A program made the position numbers and the translations under genes. A DNA stretch of 64,000 nucleotides from Drosophila pseudoobscura (Eukaryota > Arthropoda > Insecta > Diptera > Drosophilidae), in the NCBI RefSeq assembly GCF_009870125.1, contig NC_046681.1, positions 2,914,001-2,978,000 of the forward strand, given 5' to 3'. Numbering within the stretch: position 1 is the first letter of the stretch; each line of letters begins with the position of its first letter. Shown here one piece after another: positions 47,289-60,262 of this stretch. The notes under the pieces were generated by a model. It was not told the DNA's origin, ran no database searches, and saw only the letters and a list, made by a program, of their open reading frames with translations.

Positions 47289-50200
47289 ATGAAGGACTTT
47301 GGCAAAATGTTTGCGCGACGTTATAGTGCAGTTTGTGTGAGCGATGAAGAGGCCAACGCCAACGCCAGTGGCCACCAACAACATCAATCGATGCCGATGC
47401 CAACAGGATCCAGCATGTGCGCGTTGCCTGAGGCGGATCCTGCCGCCGCCGCGTCCGCTCTAGCCGCTCTGCAGAGGGCCCAGCGCCGGAAGAGCCTAAA
47501 GGCGAATCGATCCATGAAGCCGATGGACATCCTGGGCAGCTTCTTCAATGAGCCAAACCAAGGCAAACGCAATCGAGTTCCCACACGTAAGTTGCAATAA
47601 TTCGAGTACTCGTAAGGGGCCACTCTTAAAGCCCTCGAGCTGTAGTTGTTCTATGCGATGCGTTCTATGACTAGAAATTTCTACACGGCATCCTCTTCCG
47701 ACAAGTGCTCGTGTGTGCTCGTACTTCTTCTGCTGCTGCCTCGGGTTCGGGTTCGGGTTCGGCGTCTGCTTCTGTGCGTCTGAAGATCATTTGGAGCTGC
47801 ATTAATTATGAAAAGTTGTTGTCCGAGGCGTTTTTAATCGCGTGCTTTTGCCACATGCGGAACAAATAAACAAGAAACGAAACGAAACGATACGATACGA
47901 TACTATGCGTGCCGCTCACAAAAAGCCATCGAAGCTGTTTAGCATAGCACTTTATGTTTGTTGTTGCATTGATTAGCAAAATTCGAAAATGAACAACAGC
48001 CGAAACCGATTCGACAATGACATAGTTTGGTTTGAAATCTTCTCGAACTATCTTGGCGAAGCTACCAGCCAAGCAAGATCGGAAAGAGCGGTCCCAAAGC
48101 ATTTGCGAATCAATTGCCAGTTGCCAGTTGCCAATTGCCAATTGCCGATGCAGTTAGACCCTGAACTTGACCATAACATGCTCGTAATCGAGACAAATGC
48201 CACCTTCCATACATGTATGTTTGTTGGAGCCGTGAGGCAAGTTCAAGTTTCGAATTACAGCCGATCGAAATATAAAGCCAGCGGTCTGACAACTCTGGCA
48301 GCAGCCGCCGGCAAGGGGGCGACGCGACAGCTACATATGTACATAGATATGTACATACATACATACATACATACATATGTACATACGTATCATCGCCGAC
48401 CTCTGATTGCAGCTGGCGACCTAGCTGTGTGCTTGTACATACATACCTACATACATATGCATGCGGCACAAACGAAATTCGGCAAAAACTTTACCTAGAA
48501 CACAAATCTTGATTACTCGTATTTTCGCTAAAGTCGCGAACAGCACGAATTTTCGCACACTTTTATTTGCAGAACGCGATATGTACATATGTATATTCTG
48601 AAGAAAAGTACAAACACTTAATAATTCTATGCCAAGAGATACACAGGCGCACACAGGCATCTACTCTACGAGCATGTGCACCCCATTTGCCTTCAAGTGA
48701 TGTGAATATTGGCTAAAGCATTCGTCGAGTACTTCCTGATACTTTTTGTCCGATTTTAATTAGAGAAATTGAATGTGTTATGGCCAGAGTGATGTTGTAC
48801 TGCAAATATATTGTGGAGTGATGGAGGTCTGGGAATAATTTTGATCTGTAGTTCAGTTTGCCAATTATTTATTGATACGAGAGCCTAATCGACTGAAAAT
48901 TGAGACCGTTTAGCCGATACTTGAATCAAAATTAAACGCTGAACAGAGCCCTCTACTCCGGAACGGAAATCACACAGCTTTAATTAATAGACACGGGGTC
49001 AGGGTTCAGGTAGGGTAAGAGCAATTATTGTTTGATTTTCACAATTCGTTACAAGTCCAAAAGAACCGTGTCTGCAATTAAATCTTTAATTGTCTGTCTT
49101 TTGCCAGAACTGCTCTTCTTTCTGGAAGTCAAACATCCAACACGTTCTCTCGTTGAATTGAACTTACAATAGGGCCTACACATGATAGATACACATGTAT
49201 CTGCAAATTAGCATATTATACGTACTCGTATGAATGTATGGCTATGGCTTCAGTTGAGATGAGCTGAAGTGCGTATGTAGAGTGTGTAGCTAAATGAATT
49301 TATGCACAATCGATACGTTTGTAGGTACATACAACCACATAGTTGCCGCTGGGGGCCAAAGAACAGGTTGATATGGAGATATGATATGATATGGAGATCA
49401 GTTTGGCCAAGAGCATTGACACGGGCCACCAAAGTCTATGAATCAGACCCCATCAGTCCCCCGGCAAAGCAAACACACAGAAGAATAGTCACAATTGGTC
49501 GACCCCTCAAGACACCGTTCTAGCCGCAGAGTCCAGAGATACATACATACATAGTCGTAGGGGAATTGCAGATGCTTCGCCATTCCACGAGCAGAGTGCA
49601 ATGCAATGCCAGAAACTGGATTCGGAGTGAACAGAAGACACAATGCAAATGAATATTCGGTCGCGATTTGATTCGGAATTTCGACGGCCTCACACTTATT
49701 GTTAATTTGGGGGCGCTCCCAGCCCCAGCCCCAGCCCCAGCTCCAGCCCCAAGCCGAACCGAACAGACAAGTTTCGCGCCTCGCTCGCATAAATTGGCCG
49801 GCGAACAAATGTGATGTGGCTTGTTGCGGTTATCAAAGGCAAATGCTTTGCCTCACAATAAATAATTTCAATAAAAAAGTGCCTGTTCATGGCCAAACAG
49901 GATTATCGGATGGGTTTTATTTATACGTTATACGCTATACGCTATTCGCTATTCGCTATAAGTTATTTTTGTTCTTGTTCGACTTGCAAAATTATTTATG
50001 CAAAAAAGCGGACACATAGATAATTCCGAAATCACAAAGAAGACACCAAGAACACACGCGAAATGAAATTCGAAAAACTGAATAGATCCCCAGACATTCA
50101 TTCTGCAAACACACCATATTGATTGAGACGCATCAAGTTATGGGCAGACGGATCTGGCGGTGATTAAAGAGAAGGGAGCCAGCTCCACTGGGTGGGCACG

Positions 50201-53200
50201 GTGGTATGCGTATGTTTAAGTGGCAAAACGAGTTTGGGGCATGGCATCCATAATTATAATTACTGGGGGACGAGTTCTAGTTTGCGCTTAATTTCGAAAT
50301 ACCCCACGCCAAAGGCGGGTGTGCAGGGGACGCAGCGGACAACAAAAATCGAATGAGCCCCACTAAAAAAGTTTGCCAGCAATTGTGACTCAGCCCTGGC
50401 CAGAGATGGCGACATGTTGCAGCATCCAGCATCCATCTGCTTACGATGCAATCAATTGGCGGCAGCTTTGGCTACACCTGTCAGCAGTTTCAAAAGCTCA
50501 ATAGAAGCTCTTCAACGCTCCAATGCTCCAATGCTCCAATGCTCCAGCGCTCCAGACCATCCCTACTCTTAGCGTATGGGGCTCTGGGTAATTCCCCGCT
50601 ACCTCAAGCACAAATATTGCCAAATCACCGTTGAGCAAACAGAGATCTCTAGCTGGGGACTGTGTGCTGGATCATGATGATAACTGTCAGTGAGCAATAA
50701 AAGTGATTCATGGCGTGAAGAAGAAGAGGTGTCCCACGGGGATGCCAGGCAGAGAAGGTGCTGTAGACCCCGATTCAAATGGGTTAAGTGTGCGAGGTGA
50801 AGCAACCTGGAAGTGTAGTCGGAGGCGGAGGCGGAGGCGGAGACGGAGACGGAGACGTCAGAGCCGTCGGAGGCAACAAGTTCAAGAAGTGTCTCCATCA
50901 GCTGCCACTTTCACTTAGCATTTTGCCAAGTAACCTTCGTGCTGGATGATTCAATGACCTTTGATTGGCTGACGTCATCGCAATAAATCTAAATTGTCTG
51001 AAGACCCCAATCAGGTTTCAATGATGCTGACCCGCAAAAAAGTTTTGTTGTGGCCGTTAATCGCCGAGCGGAGTAGCCAGGAAGCCCCGCCACCATCCCG
51101 CCACCATCCCGCCCCCATTCAGTCAGCGTTCTTGCAGCTTGACGAGAGCCAAACAAAAGACTTCAGGCACAAACTTGGCACAAACTCATTCGAGTCCACC
51201 CTTCTCTATGCTGGCCCTCCCCTAGAGCTCGAAGCCGAAGCCGAACCCGAACCCGATCCCGAACTGAAGCGGGTTAGCGTGCACGGCGTGTGTGGAGTGC
51301 CAATGGAGCGGCGCATTCCCACGAGCAGGGCCAGCTCGGTGGGTGGCAGGCCACAACAGCTGGCGGTACGTGCCCGGCAGTCCAATCAGAACTCTCCGAA
51401 ACCGATACGAGTATTTGGCAAAACAAACAAAGCAATTAAACAAAGAGCCACACAGCACAACATAATTTGCATGTACAGGTACAATTTCAATAAATACGAG
51501 TATGTACTCGTACATCTGTACGACTGTGCGACTGTGTTTAAATATAGCCGAGTTCTTTGTTCATCATTTTTGACGTTTGCATCTAGCCACAAATATGAAA
51601 CGGTCTCCATTGCATACAAAGCGATTAATTAAGTGGGAGAGATGTGGAGTGGTTGCAGCAATGCGACCGTCGAATACCCTCACGCAACGGAATCATAGGT
51701 TCCATGAGAGTGACAGCTCGGACTGTGGCTGATTCCCCCTTCAAATCATGGTAGGACCAGGTGATGCTGCTATTGGGCAAGGTTGGGGGGAGACGGCAGC
51801 TCGTCGAACCGCATGCCATAGCCAAAGCAACGCCCTCGGGGCCATTAAACACCACTTCAAAGGAAATGAAAGTTCCCGAGGGCCCATCGGGCCCCAGCGA
51901 GGCACTCACTCTTAGTTTGATTTTGACTCTGGGCCGGTGAACACTGCAGATACGAAAGCCCCCATCCTCATCTCCATCATGACTGTGGTACGCCGCCATA
52001 TGCGGCGGCAGTCGATGAAAGACTTTCTGGGCGCACTGTACTCGCACCGTCGCTTCTCGCTGGAGAAGCTCCGCCACTTCCAGCAGTTGCGGAACCGACG
52101 CCAAGTGATATGTAAGCCAGAATCAGAACCAAGCATACGAATCCCAGCAGGAATACAAGTTGGCCGGGGATCCGGGGGCGGGTCCGAGGGCGGGTCCGAG
52201 GATCTTCTATTCCAGAAGTTCCAGAGAGTCGCTCCGCTCCGCCCAACCAAGGCCACACTGATACTAGGCAAGCAGCAGCACAAATATTTGCCATTAAATA
52301 CTTGAATAGGGGAGTGGAGGGAATTAAGCTGTGAAAGGAAAATCTGCTCCAAACTGGTTGCCGCATAGAAGGGCCTACGACGATCCCCGCAGCAGGACAG
52401 GACCCAGAGATCGTTGAAGTATATGGAAGGGAAGGTGAAGAACACGAACAAGAGAACAAGTTCAAAGCCAAAGCCAAAGCCAAAGCCAACGTCAAAGTCA
52501 AAGTCAGAGTCAGAGTCAAAGCCATTACCACAAGGAACACGAGACAAAGCAACAGAACGACCCGGGCAAGGCCACAACGAAGTCGATATGCTCTATGCGG
52601 TCGATCGCGTCACAAGTGGTTTGCTGTGCTGATTCATCGATGTATCAGATCTCGGCCTATTGCCAGACGATTTGTTGTGTGCATGAGTTATCGTATGTGT
52701 TTCGTTAATCAATTACGCGAGTTATAAGTGGTTCGCAGTACGGGATACGGGAGTTCTGGGAATCCCACAGCTGAGGCAGCTAATAGGACTAATAGTGTCC
52801 GCTCGGCAACAGGCCCATCGAGGCCCTGCACTCCGAATAAGTATACACATCTTTCTTCATTTTTATAGAGTAGGTATCTCATTAAGGCCCAAACGAGTCG
52901 AGGCCCTAGCCAGAGATCAGTAAAATTCCAGTGGAGTGCACAACACACCTCTCTCTGACGGCTGACGGAATGATAATCAGCAGCAACCAGTTCTGCTCTT
53001 AAGGTGGGCACCTTAAGAAGGCTTATTTTATCGGCAGATCTTCTCGCATCACGTGTCCTAGCCACGCATTTAAGTATTGGATTTACATGCATATGGCCAC
53101 AACAATAGATGAGATACATCGCTGCAGATGCAGATGCAGAAACTGCCTGGGCATCGGGAGAAACGGGTGTACGGGTGTACGGGAGAAACGGGTAGACAGG

Positions 53201-56200
53201 TTAGCGGGTTGGTCAGGTTGTCCATTTTGCGCACTCTCACATGACCATAAGCATTTTGCTGTTGACGTCGTGAATGCTGTTATTCTGCTGCTATTTCAAT
53301 GAAGACATTTATATGCACGCATTCAGAACTGACGGGCATCGTGACTAATAGGCCATAAAATTCAAATAATTTACACTACGTACACGCTAGAGCCACATAT
53401 GTACATATGTATGTGACACATTGCACAAGACGTATGTAAGTACATATCTCGCACTCTCTCGTACGGTCTCTCGCAGTCAGCAGGAGATCAGCAGATCAGC
53501 AGATCGGCAGATCGGCAGATCGGCATAATCGTCCGATCAGCTGCTGTCTACAGCTGTCTGCGTCTGTCATGTACGGCATAATGCAGTTCCCTGCAATTAG
53601 CATAACTCATGTCAGAGAGGCGTAAGAGTGTCGCGAGTGTCAACAGACTCCATGCGGCATGCCACTGCGCGTCTCAAGGTCGACTTTAGCGACATGCAAA
53701 CAGGAAAGAAAGGCGCTACACTGCAGCTTCATCCGTAGCTTTCTCGAATGCGAAACGATTCAAGTTCAGTTGAATACATATTTGTATATGTACATACCAT
53801 ACCCTGTACATACCGGGCCGTGCAAATAATCGATCTTTCTGTCGAGAAATGCTCGGACACTCGGAGTAGCATTTCGGAGTAGACCGATCAGAATACATAT
53901 GTGTGTACAATGACGATCAGTTTTGGAAACTTGGACGCTAATATTCTATGAATATTCTATTTTTACCTTCCTCGATTTTCGCGTGTGGTACACGTGCCTG
54001 GCTGTTTATGCATAATGAAATTGGATTTTAATGAACTTAATGAGGAAATTTATATGTATTGAACGATCTTTCATATTGTATCTCTCATTTTGCAGGCGCA
54101 TTTCTGCTTCTAGCGATTGGGTTTTTGGCCATAACAACGGCGGTGCTGGTTAAAGTATTTCAACCCTACGATTTGATATTCAAATGGGTAAGTCCAATAA
54201 ACAGAAACTAAAGCTTTTAACTGCCGGCCTTAGCCTTTGTCAAATTGTTTGCCAATTATGTGAGTATGCCCCTATTGGAGGCCCGCGACAGAGCCCAGGC
54301 CCCCAAACCGCAGAGACGCAGAGCCGCAGAGCAGCCTTCGGTGCTGGCACGTACCTTCATAAATGCAGCTCGTTTAGGCGCCTGCAAGTTGGCAGTTGGC
54401 GCGTTCTTGAACTACTCGGGCGACAGCTCTCTGAACTCTTTCGACGCTCTCTTTGCAGAAGTTGATAATGGCTGACAAGGGCGAGATCTTCAATCTGTGG
54501 GCCCAGCCACCAGTCGATTTGTATATAAAAATCTACCTCTTCAACATAACCAACGCCGAGGCGTTCCTGGCCGGCCGCGAACAGCTCAAGGTGGAGCAGG
54601 TCGGTCCCTACGTGTACAAGTAAGTAATCCGCGAATTTGTTGGAGCTTTGACGTAATTTTGTACTCACTCGGCGGTTTGATTAGGGAGATAATGACTCAC
54701 GAGAACATCACGTTCAATGAGAACAACACCATGTCCACAACCCCCAGTCATCCCCTGGTCTGGCAGGAGCATATGTCCGAAGGTCGTCGCGAGGATGATG
54801 AGGTGATAATGCTCAATATTGCAATGCTGGTGAGTACGAGTATATGTTGATATCTCATATCTGATTGGATGCTACTATCATGTTAAGGTGAACCTTCTTC
54901 AGGTAAAAGGCAGTAGGTACGGGGAGTCCAGTGAAGATTGCCTGTCATTGCCATTAGCATATTCAACAGGTTCTGTCATTGCGGCAGACTCGCTCCAATG
55001 AGATGTGTATAATCAAGCTCAGAAGCTATACTGGAGGAAGCCGCTTTACGTCACGAACCACTTGTGCAAGCCTTCTGAAAGGCTCTCCCTCTCTCCCTCT
55101 CTCTCTAGAGTGATGTAATTTTCCGTCCCAATTATGGCTTGTTCATTCACTTGTAATATCCCGTAATAGAGTAGGTGGGCCCTATCGATATCTCCATATG
55201 CAAATTGGGAGACACAAACAGACAGTACCCAGTAGACAGAAGACAGTAGCCAGTAGCCAGTAGCCAGTAGCCAGTACACAGTACATAGTACACACACAGA
55301 ACAGAAAAACAAACAGCCAGGCTGTGCGATCGCGTGCCGCGCACACGATGAAAAATACTCATTTCCGCTGTGTGGAGCAGCATGAAAAAATCAACAACGA
55401 GTACTCCTCTCGAAGCAAAGTGGGGAGTGGGGAGTGGGGCAGCGGCAGCAGCAGTGGGGCTCCCTGCGCGCATTTAGGTCAATAAACGATTCACATTAAC
55501 AGCCTCTACAGCAGCGCAAAAAAGTACTGGGAACCGGCTAAATGGCGGGCAATTAATTAGCGAACAAAGGGCCTGGCAGGGCAGTGTCTGCGGGACATCT
55601 AAATTTACTCCACCGATGAACATAGAGGAGGCTGGATACTGGAGACTGGAGACTGCAGACTGCAGACTGGAATCGTTGCCTTAATCGATAGCTGGGAGGG
55701 GGGCGTGTTCGCTTTGTCAAATGATTGGCAGCAATTTTCTCTGACGTTTGACGCTCGGGTCAATTGCAAATCGTAAACAAATTTAATATGTATATGCACC
55801 TATAAAAACTATAATTAATTGTCGTCTTTGCGATGTTTCAATTACAAGTATTCTAAATTAACATAGAGATAAAGTCGCTTAATTTATGCCTGATTCCCGG
55901 CTTCTAGGTGATGATTAAGGAGACAATCAACTGCAAGAACTAAAGAGTGAAGAGGGAGAGGGAGTGGAAGGGGGAGAGAGGGGGAAGGGATCCGGGTCCA
56001 GGTCCAGGTCCAGATCCAGATCCAGAGCCCGAAACGTTGAATAATGCATAGGGCCTAGTTTGTCGATCAGTCAATCAATCCATCAATCCATCCCGCAGCA
56101 CAGGAAATACGTAATTTGTATTAATTAAATGTAATATTTATTGACTGTAATAGCCTGCAGTAACGAGCCGCTGAGACCGATATTAGATACTATTAGAACC

Positions 56201-59200
56201 GGGATGGCAGTTACACACATGAACCTGATACTTTATACCTTATACCTTATACCTTATACCACATGCCTGAATCACAACTGCACTTTATCTGAGGAATCTT
56301 AGCACGCGAATCATAGATGCTGTACGCAAGTGTCTGCCTTCGAAGCGTAACATATCCATTTACATACGTGTGTATATCCTTTTTCAGGCCATCTCCCACC
56401 TGACTGCCAGTCACCCGTTCTTCGTTCGAATGGCCCTGAAGACCCTCTTCGTGAGCACTCAGGCGGAGCCCATCGTTCGGACCACTGCCAAGGAATTCAT
56501 GTTCGGCTATCCGTCGGCATTGGCCAGGCTCGGCAACACCTTCCTCCCCAACTGGATATCCTTCGAGAAGGTCGGGCTCATCGATCGCATGTACGACTTC
56601 TCCACGGATTTCGAGACGTTTTACACGGGCGTGCCGAACCCGGCACTGTCCGGCCTGTACGCCACATATCGCGGGGAAACCACTCTGCCCCAGTGGGAGG
56701 GCGATCACTGTAGCAACATCGAGTACGCCTCAGACGGCACTAAGTTCAAGAGCTTCATCGAGCCCAACGAGACGGTCAAGTTCTTCAGAAAGAGCATGTG
56801 CAGGCCCATCAATTTGGTAAGTTTTCAGTGCTATTCCCAGGGTCGGACGCGTAAACTAATTGTTTGAGAATTGAATTGTGAATTTTGCAGTATCGTGTGG
56901 GCGAGCAGAGAACGTTTGGCAGCCTGAAGGGCTATAACTATGTCTTCGAGGACAACGCCTTTGACAACGGGGCCACCAATGAGGCCAACAAATGCTTCTG
57001 CCGCAAAGGTAAGACTCATGGCGTTATGTCACTTTGTATGTCAGATTGTACGAGTATTATTTAAGAAATCTCTTTCCAATTAATACTCGTAATTGCCGAG
57101 TCTCGAGCACCAGTTCCAGTTTTCCACTGGCATTACTGCAGTTAATTGATCTCCGAGTACTCGAACTCGTAGCATATTTTCCAGTTTGTATGGAAAGTTT
57201 CTGTTTACTAAAGTACAAAATAAAAAAATTCCGTAAAATTGAGGCAGTGACGCACGTGCGGACCACGCGTGCCGCCTACAATATGTATTATTATTTTTTT
57301 TGTTATTATTATTTTGCTTCTGTATTTTGCAATTTTAAGCTGTGTGCCTCAGACAGAGACACGCTATTAGCAACAACTCTTGGGAGTACTCTTGAGATAC
57401 GTCTAGGAAACGTCGCGGATTGTCATGGAAAAGTTTGGGCACTGTTGCTCTGTTGCTTGGGGCGACTGGGGACGGGGACGGGAACGGGAACGGGGACGGG
57501 GGACTGGCGACTGTTGTCGAGAATTGTTGACTCACTCCTGTAACAATCCTTGTCCTGCATCTCTCTATTCTCCACAGGTGACTGCCAGCCGGTGGGACTG
57601 ATTGACGTCACTGACTGCTACTACGGCTTCCCCATCTCCCTCAGCTTCCCCCACTTCATGAACGGCGATGTGGGGCTGCAGCAGAATGTGACCGGCATGA
57701 ATCCTGATCCGGCCCAGCACTCGTCGGCGTTTGTCATACAACCGGTAGGTGATACACGATCTCGACCTTGGCCTGGCCAAAATTCTCGTACGAGCAAAAA
57801 CTGGAGTGAATGCCGCATTGCCGCCTTGCCGCCTTGCCGCCTTGCCGCCCGTTGTGTTCTTGTTACGGCTTATTTCGCAATAACGCGGATACTTTCGATG
57901 TGTCAAACGAATCATCAGTGTCACAGTGACTGGAAGCTGTTTGACTAAATGAAAAATGCCAAAAGGAAGGTTTCAGTAGGAGTTCGTTCGAATTAAATGT
58001 CATAATTAACTCAAAGTAGCGATAGTTGAGGTGCCCCGTTATTCTGTTGCCCGTTATCTTTCGATTTCCTCTTCTTCCGACCAGATTGGAGAACTCAACG
58101 ATTTGAGGCTGTACGTTGTACTCGCATTTACATTTCCGGCTAATTAAGTAATCGTTAAAACTGGTTGATTGGCACGATTTAGCCGCTTTTCAGCGGAATC
58201 TACAGGAAGTCAATATGAGACAGGCGGGAGGTGTAGAGCAGTAGCTACTAGCTTAAAGGCCACGAAACATAGGTAATATGTTCTTCCAACCATGGATTCC
58301 AATGCAATCCCAGACACATCGAATGTGCACAAGTGCTCACTGCTTCCGCTCAACTGTCCTATGTTCAATGGAACAGTTAATTGCCTGATTAATTTCAATA
58401 TCATGGCCAACTGAGCCTTTGCCTTGGGTCTCACACCCACCAGCCAGATGACTAGTAGTTGGAGTCGGAGCTGGAGTCGCTGTCCAGCTCTTAGCGCCTC
58501 GGAATATTATCGAATCAGAGCAAGATTTGATCAATTGATCAGTCAGTCAATAGCAATTTCGCCTCAAGTTTTACCGGTTTTTCGAAATGAAAAATACAAT
58601 GAATAAACCATAAGCAACAAAACGGAATACGAGTAGCAACAACACAACAACAACAACGGCAGACGTCAAAATTCGCGAAAAATTCGATAAATCACTAAGG
58701 ACAACTACCACATCGTACATGAATATAGCCGTATGCTCAGGCCTACATTTAAGCGCAATTAGCCAAAATTAGGCCAAGTGCAGCCGAAACGGTGTCGTAC
58801 TTGGAACCCACCATATATTTACTCACAATTTTAGCTTTTCGTTATTGTCAATTTCAGGAATCCGGTCTACCACTGTCTTTGTCCGTGAAAGTTCAGATCA
58901 ACATGCACTTCAAGGATCTGAGCAATTTCCCGACAGTCGCCAGGTTCAGCCACCTGACCGCACCGATGCTTTGGTTCGAAATTGTAAGTACTAACCCGGA
59001 GTACACATATCTATAGTATGATACATACTATAGTATCATCTGGAGCGCGGGACTGATCTATTCCGTCCTTTTCAGATGATGCCCAGTCTGCCGGACTCAC
59101 TGGACTCGCGATTCAATTTTTACCTGAATATCTTGCCGCTCGTCAATCCTCTGGGCTTTTGGATTGCTCTAATTATGGGCGTGGGTCTCTTGGGCTACGC

Positions 59201-60262
59201 CATTACGAGGGCCACCCTCCACATGTCCAGCTATGCCCGCCAGGCAGCCAATATCTCTGAGGGAAAATACGCCCGAGCGAATCTTCTTCAAAATCTAACG
59301 GGAGGTGCCACCAATCAGGTGTACAGTCCTTGTGAACTCAAGTTGATAGACAATTCGGCGGGTGCCAACAAGCAGCATGTGATCGGACGATCCACTGACG
59401 AGGACTTGGCCTTCCAGGAGCGTCGTCGCAAGTCGGCATACGCTCTGGACATGGAGCCGGCCCTGTCAGACGCAGGAGAAAGCAGCGACGAGGGCAACGA
59501 GTGCGATACTCTCACCTTGAGCCGCAACTCCACGACATCCAGTTCTTGCATAGAAATCGAGCACTGCAATGAAGAAGACGACATCTGCATAGAGTGCTTC
59601 GACGAAAATCCTCTGGATTCAGAGCTGGCCACGAGGACTGCGGACGGGGCCGAGGCCAAGCATCAAGTGAGTGAAGCTTTCTGCTGATTAAGGGGGTACG
59701 GGTACGGGAATCGTGTAAGAAGTGGTCTTAAATAGGCAAACGCGGCCGCACTTATGCGAGCACTGGTCGGTTATATCATTTCATCTGGAGAGCCACCGCC
59801 TTGTAAGGAAATCGACGCCAAGCCGTCTAACATGTCTGCGGCGGGCGTTGATTATTCGAATCTGTTGTTTATAGACGAATTTCTTGCACGTTTAATGAAA
59901 TACGTTAAGACAACCAGTCGGCAGCAGTACTCGTAAATGAATTGATGGTTTGCAGACCAAACCCGTTTTCGGTCCATCGACTGTCCGTAATCTGCGGACC
60001 AATTTCGCACACGGCACGTTCTGAGGGGCCAGCGCGGGAATATCTCATAGCTGTTGGATAACATTGATATGTTAATTAACCGGAGTGCTTTCTTTTCTTC
60101 TTTTAGTTGGCCGTCAGCTTCGTCAGCAGCGGATTCGCCAGCTCGCCCTCCTCTATTCAGAGCTCCAGCTCCCATGTGAATTTTGACAGCAGCGATGGGA
60201 AAGGCTGGGTGCCCTACGCACAGCCCCATCAGTTTGGGGGAACAAGCCCGAAACACGTTTAG
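47289..60262 (+). CDS. CD36-family scavenger receptor (class B)
   Basis: Ten exons join in frame: 47289-47586, 54096-54187, 54459-54619, 54685-54829, 56388-56816, 56891-57008, 57578-57744, 58858-58983, 59076-59666, 60107-60262. The product has 760 residues. Topology is that of CD36: cytosolic N-terminus, membrane helix 1 at about 101-121 (AFLLLAIGFLAITTAVLV), a large ectodomain with family strings (LYIKIYLFNITNAEAFLAG, VGPYVYKE, conserved cysteines in NKCFCRKGDC and VTDCYYGFP), and helix 2 at about 529-556 (NPLGFWIALIMGVGLLGY). The cytosolic tail is about 200 residues, far longer than in CD36, with acidic and serine-rich stretches. Such receptors bind and move lipids, lipoproteins or microbial ligands. 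I think of D. melanogaster CG40006 as a possible orthologue, from memory, without certainty. The first intron is 6.5 kb and contains a second first exon (51979-52111). Confidence 0.92.
49718..49750 (+). repeat. Hexanucleotide repeat (ccccag)n
   Basis: About five units of ccccag/ctccag lie in the first intron of the scavenger receptor gene. The long open frames over this spot come from the period-6 repeat, which cannot create frameshift stops. Confidence 0.7.
50821..50857 (+). repeat. Hexanucleotide repeat (ggaggc)n(ggagac)n
   Basis: Three or four ggaggc units followed by three ggagac units, a purine-rich tract in the same intron. A point change spread through part of the array, as expected for slippage. 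Confidence 0.7.
51979..52111 (+). CDS. Alternative first exon of the CD36-family gene
   Basis: An ATG at 51979 opens a 44-codon stretch rich in arginine and histidine (MTVVRRHMRRQSMKDFLGAL onward), ending at a strong donor (gatat|gtaagc). Its phase is 1, the same as exon 1a, so it splices in frame to 54096 and yields a 705-residue receptor with a short basic cytosolic N-terminus. Both first exons contain a MKDF motif (MKDFGKM and SMKDFLG), which suggests a real cytosolic signal rather than chance. The region upstream has a GC-rich character but no clear TATA box. Confidence 0.65.
52112..54095 (+). other. First intron of the CD36-family gene, right part
   Basis: No further exon seen. Besides the hexamer tract at 52464-52520 it has an (agatcggc)n-type tract at 53483-53524 and a catatgtacatatgtatg tract at 53396-53413. 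The intron ends with a good acceptor (ctctcattttgcag) before membrane helix 1. Confidence 0.45.
52464..52520 (+). repeat. Hexanucleotide repeat (aagcca)n(aagtca)n
   Basis: Four aagcca units pass into aagtca and gagtca units. This sits 350 bases downstream of the alternative first exon. It keeps frames open on both strands, including a hydrophobic-looking minus-strand frame that is an artefact. Confidence 0.7.
54830..56387 (+). other. Intron 4 of the CD36-family gene
   Basis: A 1.56-kb intron without coding signal. It has cagtagccagtagc repeats (about 55221-55278), a ggtccaggtccag/gatccagatccag tract (55997-56025) and a taccttatacct repeat (56231-56260). Confidence 0.5.
57745..58857 (+). other. 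Intron 7 of the CD36-family gene
   Basis: A 1.1-kb intron. It has a short gccttgcc repeat (57820-57848) and a caacaacaacaac tract near 58637-58656. No exon or RNA gene was found. Confidence 0.5.
59736..59936 (+). CDS. Possible alternative terminal exon of the CD36-family gene
   Basis: Within the 440-base last intron a phase-0 acceptor (ggtcttaaatag) precedes a 66-codon open frame ending in TAA at 59934-59936. It would join in frame to the donor at 59666 and replace the last 51 residues by a different tail (containing GEPPPCKEIDAKPSNM and LLFIDEFLARLMKY). The polypyrimidine tract is poor and I recognise no motif, so this is a candidate only. It could also be a decayed insertion. Confidence 0.25.
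   Translation, partial: ANAAALMRALVGYIISSGEPPPCKEIDAKPSNMSAAGVDYSNLLFIDEFLARLMKYVKTTSRQQYS

Larger units (their letters stand above)
47587..51978 (+). other. First intron of the CD36-family gene, left part
   Basis: Noncoding, but rich in short tandem repeats: gggttcgggttcgggttcgg (47743-47762), (acat)n at 48350-48385, ccccag hexamers at 49718-49750, ggaggc/ggagac hexamers at 50821-50857 and gaagcc/gaaccc hexamers at 51230-51264. The repeats keep long frames open by chance on both strands. Confidence 0.5.

Noticed and set aside
50994-51632. 212-residue plus-strand frame in the receptor intron
   Set aside because: It has no good start, crosses a gaagcc/gaaccc hexamer repeat, and its possible donor has the wrong phase to join the receptor's second exon.
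51912-52577. Long minus-strand open frames (up to 221 residues) in the first receptor intron
   Set aside because: They are antisense to the alternative first exon and to period-six repeats, which create runs such as FGFGFGFE; there is no splice structure or family resemblance.
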